Positions 57,437-64,000 of a stretch of 64,000 bases of DNA are shown here, piece after piece. The position numbers and the translations under genes were made by a program. The stretch is from Trinickia diaoshuihuensis. Lineage in GTDB: Bacteria; Pseudomonadota; Gammaproteobacteria; Burkholderiales; Burkholderiaceae. The notes beneath the pieces are model-generated. The model saw nothing but the letters and a program-made list of their open reading frames with translations, was not told where the DNA came from and made no database searches. The DNA lies in assembly GCF_003390925.1 (NCBI RefSeq), contig NZ_QUBS01000033.1, forward strand, positions 62,001-126,000. Direction: 5' to 3'. Within the stretch, counting starts at the first letter, position 1; every line of letters begins with the position of its first letter.

Positions 57437-58507
57437 TCAGGCGAGTCGCCAGCCGATCGCCTCGCCCGCGCGCAGCGGGACGACCGACGCTTCACCCGCG
57501 ACGATCTCGGCGGGCAGCGTCCAGCTTTCGCGCACGAGCGTCACCCGTTCGCCGCTGCGCGGCAGACCGTAAAAATCGGGGCCGAAGAAGCTCGCGAATC
57601 CTTCGAGCTTATCGAGCGCGCCCGCGTTCTCGAAGGCCTCCGCATAAAGTTCGAGCGCATGCAGCGCCGTGTAGCAACCGGCGCAGCCGCACGCATGCTC
57701 CTTCAGGCCCTTGGGGTGCGGAGCGCTGTCGGTGCCCAGGAAAAAGCGCGGATTGCCCGACGTCGCCGCCTCCACGAGCGCGACCCGGTGCGTTTCCCGC
57801 TTGAGCACCGGAAGGCAATAGTAATGGGGGCGAATTCCGCCCTGAAAGATCGCGTTGCGGTTGTAGAGCAAATGATGCGCCGTGATCGTCGCGCCCAACA
57901 GCCCGGCCGGCGCGCCGTCGTCGCGCACGTATTGCGCCGCGTCTTGCGTCGTAATGTGTTCGAACACGACCTTCAGCGCCGGAAAATCGCGGCGCAGCGG
58001 CGTCATCACGCGATCGATGAAGACCTTCTCGCGGTCGAACAAGTCGATCGACGAATCCGTGACTTCCCCATGTACGAGCAACGGCATGCCGACTTCCTGC
58101 ATCGTCTCGAGCGTCTTGGCGCATTTCGATAGATCGGTCACGCCGAAATCGGAATTGGTCGTCGCGCCTGCGGGATAAAGCTTCACGCCATGCACGAAGC
58201 CGCTCTCGCGCGCCCGCCGGATTTCGTCCGGCGGCGTATTGTCGGTCAAATACAGCGTCATCAACGGCTCGAACTTGGCACCGATCGGCAACGCCGCAAG
58301 AATGCGGTCGCGATACGCGCGCGCCGCATCCACCGTGGTGACGGGCGGCTTCAGGTTCGGCATGACGATCGCGCGGCCGAACTGGCGAACGGTATGCGGC
58401 AACACGGCGCTCAGCATCTCGCCGTCGCGCAAATGCAAATGCCAATCGTCGGGGCGGGCCAAGGTAAGCGAGGTGCGCTCGCTCGCGGCGGAATCGGAAG
58501 CGGTCAT
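57437..58507 (-). CDS. pyrC: Dihydroorotase (class II)
   Basis: 356 residues. PyrC closes carbamoyl aspartate to dihydroorotate. Metal ligands H23 and H25 are in [11 protein letters not shown]; the carbamoylated Lys is in [16 protein letters not shown]; later His residues lie in LLVHGEVTD and [11 protein letters not shown]; Asp in [13 protein letters not shown]. Starts at ATG 58507. First of a unit with the DUF3025 gene. Confidence 0.97.
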   Translation of the reverse strand: MTASDSAASERTSLTLARPDDWHLHLRDGEMLSAVLPHTVRQFGRAIVMPNLKPPVTTVDAARAYRDRILAALPIGAKFEPLMTLYLTDNTPPDEIRRARESGFVHGVKLYPAGATTNSDFGVTDLSKCAKTLETMQEVGMPLLVHGEVTDSSIDLFDREKVFIDRVMTPLRRDFPALKVVFEHITTQDAAQYVRDDGAPAGLLGATITAHHLLYNRNAIFQGGIRPHYYCLPVLKRETHRVALVEAATSGNPRFFLGTDSAPHPKGLKEHACGCAGCYTALHALELYAEAFENAGALDKLEGFASFFGPDFYGLPRSGERVTLVRESWTLPAEIVAGEASVVPLRAGEAIGWRLA

Positions 58508-58734
58508 GGCGAAAGTCTGGCTAGAGGCCTAGCGGGCAACCCGCGCGGCCATGAGAAGTGGAAAACGAATACGAAGCAAGCCGAGAGCCATCGTGGAAAA
58601 ACCGCAACGGCCGCACGGTCGCGCTCGCGGATTTCGCTTTTTTCGGCCGGCGGTCCGGTATATGCTTCAAAAAAACATATTGTAGCGGGTTCGCCGTGCG
58701 CGCCCGCCCATTCACACGCACCACCAGCCGTAAA

Positions 58735-59640
58735 ATGTGCCAACTCCTCGGAATGAACTGCGCCGCGCCGACGGACGTCACGTTCTCCTTCACGGGCTTC
58801 GCTGCCCGCGGCGGCATCACCGACCACCATGCGGACGGCTGGGGTATCGCCTTCTTCGAAGACAAAGCCTGTCGTTTGTTCATCGATCATCAATCGTCGG
58901 CCACCTCGCCGGTTGCCGAGATGGTCAAACGCTATCCCATCAAATCGAAGAACACGATCGCGCATATCCGTAAGGCGACGCAAGGCCATATCCTGCTGGA
59001 GAACTGCCATCCGTTCATGCGGGAGTTATGGGGCCGGCATTGGATCTTTGCGCACAACGGCGATCTGCAGGCGTACCGGCCCGAGATCACCGGCGTCTAT
59101 CAACCGGTCGGCACGACCGACAGCGAACTCGCGTTTTGCGCCTTGATGCAAGGCTTGCGTCGCGCGTTTCCCGGCGCGCAGCCGCCGCTGCAGGAACTCT
59201 TCGATGCGCTCGCCGCGCTCACGCGCGAGGTCACGAATTACGGCGTGTTCAATTTCTTGATGTCGAACGGCCAGGCCCTCTTCGCGCACTGCTCGACCCA
59301 TCTGCACTACATCGTGCGGCGCTGGCCGTTTTCGACGGCGCATTTGATCGATGCGGATATGTCGATCGATTTCGCGCAATACACGACGCCCGAGGATCGC
59401 GTCGCGGTCATCGCGACACAGCCGCTCACCGACGACGAAGTCTGGACCGCCTTCGCGCCGGGCGATCTATTGATGTTCCAGGACGGCGAGGTCACGGCGC
59501 AAACGCATATTCCGGTGCCTTTGAGCGTGCTCGAGAAAGCGCGCAATCCCGCCTGCGATGCCAGCGCGTCCGCGTCGATGCGTGCACCGCTCGCGGCGTC
59601 CAGCGCGGACGCCGACGACATCGCGGCCTTCGAATCGTAA
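58735..59640 (+). CDS. Class II glutamine amidotransferase (YafJ-like)
   Basis: 301 residues. The start MCQLLGMNC places Cys2 as the N-terminal nucleophile after Met removal, so ATG 58735 is decisive. Other class II motifs are DGWGIAFFED, IAHIRKATQG, NCHPFMRELWGRHWIFAHNGD and the TTDSELAFCALM segment. Related enzymes hydrolyse glutamine or gamma-glutamyl compounds; the acceptor is unknown. It diverges from pyrC. Confidence 0.9.
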   Translation: MCQLLGMNCAAPTDVTFSFTGFAARGGITDHHADGWGIAFFEDKACRLFIDHQSSATSPVAEMVKRYPIKSKNTIAHIRKATQGHILLENCHPFMRELWGRHWIFAHNGDLQAYRPEITGVYQPVGTTDSELAFCALMQGLRRAFPGAQPPLQELFDALAALTREVTNYGVFNFLMSNGQALFAHCSTHLHYIVRRWPFSTAHLIDADMSIDFAQYTTPEDRVAVIATQPLTDDEVWTAFAPGDLLMFQDGEVTAQTHIPVPLSVLEKARNPACDASASASMRAPLAASSADADDIAAFES

Positions 59641-59678
59641 ATTCGCGACGCAGCGCGGCCCCCCGGCCGCGTGCGCGA

Positions 59679-60404
59679 TCAGTGCAGGATCTTCGCGAGA
59701 AATTCCTTCGCGCGATCGGACTTCGGATTGTCGAAAAAGGCCTCTTTACGGTCGTCCTCGACGATCGCCCCACGGTCCATGAAGATGACGCGGTGCGCGA
59801 CCTTCTTAGCGAATCCCATTTCGTGGGTCACGCACATCATCGTCATTCCTTCTTGCGCCAACTCGACCATCACGTCGAGCACTTCGTTGATCATCTCGGG
59901 ATCGAGCGCGGACGTAGGCTCGTCGAACAACATCGCCACCGGATCCATCGAGAGAGCGCGCGCGATGGCCACGCGCTGTTGCTGACCGCCCGATAGTTGG
60001 GCGGGAAACTTGTCGGCCTGGGCTTTGAGACCGACGCGATCGAGCAGCGCCAAGCCTTTGTCGGCGGCTTCGTCCGTCGAACGGCCGAGCACTTTCACCT
60101 GCGCGAGCGTGAGGTTCTCCATAATCGACAGATGCGGGAACAATTCGAAGTGCTGAAACACCATGCCCACCTTCGAACGCAGCTTCGATAGGTTCGTCTG
60201 GGCATCGCGCAGCGATTGGCCGTCGACGACGATCTCGCCTTCCTGAAACGCCTCGAGGCCGTTCACAGTCTTGATGAGCGTCGATTTGCCGGAGCCCGAC
60301 GGCCCGCAAACGACGACCACTTCGCCTTTCTCGACTTGCGTCGTGCAATCGTTGAGCACTTGAAACGTGCCGTACCACTTCGAAACGTGCTTGATCGAAA
60401 TCAT
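59679..60404 (-). CDS. gltL: Glutamate/aspartate ABC transporter ATPase
   Basis: 241 residues, normal for polar amino acid importer ATPases. Walker [10 protein letters not shown] near residue 34, signature [15 protein letters not shown] near 134, Walker [15 protein letters not shown], and the switch His in CVTHEMGF are intact. In relatives (recalled) gltI, gltJ, gltK and gltL follow gdhA; here the permease and binding-protein genes are absent between gdhA and gltL. A terminator separates it from gdhA. Confidence 0.93.
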   Translation of the reverse strand: MISIKHVSKWYGTFQVLNDCTTQVEKGEVVVVCGPSGSGKSTLIKTVNGLEAFQEGEIVVDGQSLRDAQTNLSKLRSKVGMVFQHFELFPHLSIMENLTLAQVKVLGRSTDEAADKGLALLDRVGLKAQADKFPAQLSGGQQQRVAIARALSMDPVAMLFDEPTSALDPEMINEVLDVMVELAQEGMTMMCVTHEMGFAKKVAHRVIFMDRGAIVEDDRKEAFFDNPKSDRAKEFLAKILH

Positions 60405-60487
60405 CCGGAATCCCTTTGCCAAAACGCTCGCCGCGCGCGGCTCATGCCGACGAAACCCTCGCATGATACGCGGCCTTGTCCCATACG

Positions 60488-60520
60488 GAAAACGGGCGGC
60501 ACCTTTTCGATGCCGCCCGT
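60488..60520 (-). terminator. Rho-independent terminator after gdhA
   Basis: ACGGGCGGCA and TGCCGCCCGT form a 10-bp stem with a 9-base loop; the minus strand then reads TTTTCC. It sits between gdhA and gltL. Confidence 0.75.
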
Positions 60521-60594
60521 CCAGGGCAAGCCGGATGCGCCGTGAGGGGCGCCGCCGGCAAGTCAAACCCGTTTCGCTTGTGGCGAAGAGGGAA

Positions 60595-61899
60595 TCAGGG
60601 ATACAGGCCGCGCATTTCGCGCGCCATCAAAATCCGCTTACATGCGACGATGAACGCCGCCGTGCGCATCGACACCTTGTTCTCGCTCGCCACCTGCCAC
60701 ACGGCGTTGAACGCTTCGCGCATCACGCGCTCGAGACGCTGGTTGATCTCGTCCTCGGTCCAGAAGAAGCTCGAGAAGTCTTGTACCCACTCGAAGTACG
60801 AGACGGTCACGCCGCCCGCGTTGGCCACGACGTCGGGGATAATCAACACGCCCTTGTCGTGCAAGATGTCGTCGGCCGCCGTCGTCGTCGGGCCATTCGC
60901 CCCTTCGACGATGATCTTCGTCTTGATCTTGCCGGCGTTCTTTTCCGTGATCTGGTTTTCGAGCGCGGCCGGAATCAAGATGTCGCTCTCGATCGTCCAG
61001 AACTCGTCGTTCGCGAGCGGATCGGCGCCCGTGAAGCCGCCCACGCCGCCCGTGTTCGCCACGTGGGCGAGCAACGCGTTCGTATCGATGCCGCTCGCCT
61101 TATAGAGCGAGCCCGTATGATCTTGCACGGCGATGACCTTCGCGCCCGCTTCTTCGAACAGACGCGCGGCGATCCCGCCCACGTTGCCGAAGCCTTGCAC
61201 GGCGATGCGCGCGCCCTGGATGTCGAGGCCCACGCGGCGCGCCGCTTCCGTGCCCACGACGAACACGCCGCGGCCCGTCGCTTCGCGGCGGCCCAGCGAG
61301 CCGCCCAGCGAAATCGGCTTACCCGTCACGACGCCCGTGGCCGTTTGGCCCTGGTTCATCGAGTACGTATCCATCATCCACGCCATGATCTGCTCGTTCG
61401 TGTTGACGTCAGGCGCGGGAATGTCCGTGTTCGGTCCGATGATGATGCCGATCTCGCTCGTGTAGCGGCGCGTCACGCGCTCGAGTTCGCCGCGCGAGAG
61501 CTTGCGCGGATCGACGCGGATACCGCCCTTCGCACCGCCGTACGGCACGTTCACGGCCGCATTCTTGACCGACATCCAGGCGGAGAGCGCCATCACTTCG
61601 GAGAGCGTCACGTCTTGGTGATAACGCACGCCGCCCTTGCCGGGACCGCGCGAGACGTTGTGCTGAACGCGATAGCCTTCGAAATGCGCCACCGTGCCGT
61701 TATCGAGTTCGATGGGCACGTCGACGATCAAAATGCGCTTCGGACGCTTCAGTGTTTCGAGCCAACGCGACGACGAACCGAGGTACGGCGCGACGCGATC
61801 GACTTGACGCAGATAGTTTCCCCACGGGCCGAGATCGTCGGCATGAAGGTACGAGGGGATCGATTGTGCAGACGTGGTGGACTGCAATTGCGAGGACAT
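60595..61899 (-). CDS. gdhA: Glutamate dehydrogenase
   Basis: 434 residues. The N-terminal domain carries [22 protein letters not shown] and the catalytic Lys motif [14 protein letters not shown], and the dinucleotide fold has [23 protein letters not shown]. The HGxx-type length (434) and GGAKGG match the short-chain NAD-type hexameric enzymes of the Glu/Leu/Phe/Val family. The start [10 protein letters not shown] (61899) is chosen over 61959. It is followed by its own terminator and then gltL. Upstream at 62068 is a LysR gene on the same strand. Confidence 0.95.
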   Translation of the reverse strand: MSSQLQSTTSAQSIPSYLHADDLGPWGNYLRQVDRVAPYLGSSSRWLETLKRPKRILIVDVPIELDNGTVAHFEGYRVQHNVSRGPGKGGVRYHQDVTLSEVMALSAWMSVKNAAVNVPYGGAKGGIRVDPRKLSRGELERVTRRYTSEIGIIIGPNTDIPAPDVNTNEQIMAWMMDTYSMNQGQTATGVVTGKPISLGGSLGRREATGRGVFVVGTEAARRVGLDIQGARIAVQGFGNVGGIAARLFEEAGAKVIAVQDHTGSLYKASGIDTNALLAHVANTGGVGGFTGADPLANDEFWTIESDILIPAALENQITEKNAGKIKTKIIVEGANGPTTTAADDILHDKGVLIIPDVVANAGGVTVSYFEWVQDFSSFFWTEDEINQRLERVMREAFNAVWQVASENKVSMRTAAFIVACKRILMAREMRGLYP

Positions 61900-62067
61900 G
61901 GACGCTCCAACGGTCACTGAATGTGCGCCATTGTCGAAAAAGGGCATTTTGAAATCCAATGCCGTTTGGTCATCCCGTTATGCCTTTCTTGCATAACGTG
62001 CCGGCTAGTCCACGGCAGCGTGGCGCGCCCTCCCCTTGCCGGGCGAGCGCCATCGCTAGCCGGATGC

Positions 62068-63027
62068 TCACGCTTCGGTCACGCCGAGCTCGCCGGCGAC
62101 GACCTGCCATAAGCGGCGCACGAGCGCTTGGCGCGGATCGTCGGCGTTGCTCGCGAGCTTGTCGCGATACAAGCGGATTTCCATCGTCAACGTGAAGCGA
62201 TCGGCGGGCAGACCGCGCGACGCGGCGCGATCGAGCCGGATCAGATCGCCCGCCGCCACGGCATCCTCGACCGCGCTGTGCGGCAAGAACGCGACGCCGT
62301 GTCCGGCGAGCGCCATTGCCTTGAGCGCCTCGGCCATGTCCGTTTCATAGACGCGATCGAGGCACAACCGCTCCGGCGCGTTCGCCACGATGACTTCGGT
62401 CATGCGTCCGAGGTAAGCGTTCGGCGTGTAAGACAGATAGGGGACAGGGGCATCGGGCGTGCCCGGCAGCAGATAGCGCGCGCGGCCCGCGCGCCCCGGG
62501 GCCGAAAACGGACTGATCGGTTCGAAGCCGAGCGTGAGCATGTCGTAGCGTCCCGGATCGAGCGCCACCGGATGACTCGGATGGTGATAGCCCATCACCA
62601 AGTCGCAACCGCCCTCGACGAGGGAGAGCACCGCATCGTGCACGTTCAACGCGCGCAGCCGCGTGTGGATCGGGCCCATCTGCGCCTCGATGCGTTGCAG
62701 CCACTTCGGGAAATAGGTCAACGAAAGCGTATGCGGCACAGCGAACTCGATCGTCGCCGCGGGCGCGCCGGCCTGCCCGCGCAGCAAGATCCGCGACTCG
62801 TGCATGTGCGAGAGCATCGCGAGCGCCTGCTCGCGGAAGACCTCGCCGGCCTGCGTGAGCCGCGTCGGATAGACCGAGCGATCGATCAGCTCTGTGCCGA
62901 GCCATGCCTCGAGCGCCTGGATGCGGCGGGAAAACGCGGGCTGCGTCACATGCCGCAGTTGCGCCGAACGGCTGAAGCTGCGCGTTTCGGCGAGCGATAC
63001 GAAGTCTTCAAGCCATTTGAGTTCCAT
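62068..63027 (-). CDS. LysR family transcriptional regulator
   Basis: 319 residues. The winged helix-turn-helix reads LKWLEDFVSLAETRSFSRSAQ, then VTQPAFSRRIQALEAWLG. The effector domain starts near 90. The N-terminus resembles the HypT (hypochlorite-responsive) type, but that is only similarity by eye, and the methionine pattern was not tested. It precedes gdhA on the same strand with 168 bases between, and diverges from a NarK-like gene, either of which may be a target. Confidence 0.9.
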   Translation of the reverse strand: MELKWLEDFVSLAETRSFSRSAQLRHVTQPAFSRRIQALEAWLGTELIDRSVYPTRLTQAGEVFREQALAMLSHMHESRILLRGQAGAPAATIEFAVPHTLSLTYFPKWLQRIEAQMGPIHTRLRALNVHDAVLSLVEGGCDLVMGYHHPSHPVALDPGRYDMLTLGFEPISPFSAPGRAGRARYLLPGTPDAPVPYLSYTPNAYLGRMTEVIVANAPERLCLDRVYETDMAEALKAMALAGHGVAFLPHSAVEDAVAAGDLIRLDRAASRGLPADRFTLTMEIRLYRDKLASNADDPRQALVRRLWQVVAGELGVTEA

Positions 63028-63394
63028 GTGGGGCGCAGCCGAACGATGAACGACGCCGGCATTGTACCGGGCGGCCCCGAGCGAACGGCGCGCGTCCGCA
63101 TGGCAACGTTGATGCAACGCACCATGGATGCGCGCCGGGCACATCGGCGGTGCCGCCCGCGCGATGCCAGTGCGCGGGGCGGCACTGTGCGCGAGCACTC
63201 GCGCGCGGGCACGGCCCGCAATAAACAAGCATGACGAATGCCGCAATCACAAGCAGGGCGTGGCATTGCCCGAAGCGGACCGGATCCGGGTGCCGCCGAT
63301 GGCATAGGGCTTGCGTTGGCGAGCCGTCGCGCGGCCCGCCATGCCGCGCGACGGCATCCATGCCCATTACGATTCATCCGACGCGAGGACGATC
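63028..63394. other. Divergent intergenic region lysR / narK-like, no gene seen
   Basis: It should hold promoters for both genes and, as usual for LysR systems, a regulator site. The sequence is GC-rich and I could not pick a convincing T-N11-A dyad or a reading frame that looks real. Confidence 0.4.
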
Positions 63395-64000
63395 ATGAAG
63401 AACCTGCAACATGCGCTAAGGAGCGGCAATTGGCGCTCGCTCCTCGCCTGCTTCCTTTACTTCGACACCGGCTTCACGGTCTGGGTCCTGTACGGTCCCC
63501 TCGCGCCGTTCATCGGCAAGAGCATCGCGATGACGGCGGCGCAGCAAGGCTTTCTCGTCGCCGTACCGGTGCTTTCGGCAGCAATCTTGCGCGTGGCGCT
63601 CGGCAACCTCTATCAATCGGCGAACGGCCGCCGCGTCGCGCTGATGGGCGTGCTGCTCTCGGCCGTCCCCACGATCGTGCTGCCGCTCGTGCCGGCGACG
63701 CCGTCGTACACGCTGCTGCTCGTGCTAGGCGTATTTCTGGGCGTGGGCGGCGCAAGCTTCGCCGTCGCGCTGCCGATGGCCGGCAGCAGCTATCCGCCGA
63801 AGGTTCAGGGCCTCGTGCTCGGGCTGGCAGCCGCCGGCAACATCGGCGCGGTGCTCGACGGCTTTCTCTTCCCGCGCGTAGCCGATGCGCTCGGCTGGCA
63901 ATACGCCACGGCCGCCGCGTTGCCGCTGCTCGCCATCGCCGGTCTAGCGCTGTTCGCCTGGGGCGACGACCGGGGCGAGAAGGCCGGAAGCGTCGGGCGC
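63395..64000 (+). CDS. NarK-like nitrate/nitrite MFS transporter (partial)
   Basis: 202 codons visible, cut by the window end, no stop. YFDTGFTVWVLYGPLAPFIG near residue 23 matches the NarK/NasA branch of MFS proteins, and FLGVGGASFAVALPMAGSSYPPKVQGLVLGLAAAGNIGAVLDG is the nitrate-signature region of helix 4-5. Start ATG 63395; GAGGAC just upstream is a weak ribosome-binding site. A nitrate reductase or nitrite reductase gene would be expected beyond the window. Confidence 0.8.
   Translation, partial: MKNLQHALRSGNWRSLLACFLYFDTGFTVWVLYGPLAPFIGKSIAMTAAQQGFLVAVPVLSAAILRVALGNLYQSANGRRVALMGVLLSAVPTIVLPLVPATPSYTLLLVLGVFLGVGGASFAVALPMAGSSYPPKVQGLVLGLAAAGNIGAVLDGFLFPRVADALGWQYATAAALPLLAIAGLALFAWGDDRGEKAGSVGR

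Overview
The window is high-GC, densely coded DNA from the primary chromosome of a betaproteobacterium. Gene content and order point to Burkholderiaceae (Burkholderia, Paraburkholderia, Trinickia or a relative): oxyR-catalase-dps, recG | queA-tgt-yajC-secDF, split pqiAA'BC, pntA-pntAB-pntB, nudJ-mnmA, pepP-ubiH, dusB-fis, ruvCAB, tyrS | anmK | erpA-rpsI-rplM, and pyrC. I cannot fix the genus from the sequence alone.

Layout. 1-8.2 kb: proC, a small secreted protein, ubiA, then a peroxide-defence block on the minus strand (dps, monofunctional catalase, oxyR) with a dyad resembling an OxyR site, and recG. 8.3-14.4 kb: tRNA queuosine genes queA and tgt, then yajC-secD-secF. 14.4-16.7 kb: a decayed type VI secretion island, with a vgrG remnant overlapping an Asp-box (BNR-like) protein. 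16.7-26.7 kb: envelope and metal genes, comprising a DUF2946 protein with an OprC-type copper receptor, an MHS-family transporter, cytochrome b561 with two YceI proteins, and the lipid-transport operon pqiA-pqiA'-pqiB-pqiC. 26.7-33.1 kb: rlmL, a VOC protein with a WYL regulator, a RelE/HigA-type toxin-antitoxin pair with palindromic operators, and the three-gene proton-translocating transhydrogenase.

33.4-49 kb: mainly housekeeping genes (nudJ-like, mnmA, a GltS-like FMN protein, a GST, pepP, ubiH, dusB, fis, purH), then a PAS/LuxR-like regulator next to a D-threonine-aldolase-type enzyme, and ruvCAB. 48-49.8 kb looks inserted: a DUF2236 gene, a structured RNA of the DUF3800-associated kind, and a DUF3800 gene with an abnormal 3' end. 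49.8-58.5 kb: a histidine phosphatase, dtd, tyrS, anmK, erpA, rpsI, rplM, a candidate small RNA carrying anti-Shine-Dalgarno motifs, an OsmC protein, RNase P RNA, a DUF3025 protein and pyrC. 58.7-64 kb: a YafJ-type amidotransferase, a glutamate/aspartate transporter ATPase without its partner genes, gdhA, a LysR regulator and a NarK-like transporter cut by the window end.

The items most worth a second look are the small RNA upstream of rplM, the DUF3800 RNA/gene unit, the vgrG deletion remnant, the toxin-antitoxin operators, the monofunctional catalase next to oxyR, and the orphan transporter ATPase beside gdhA.
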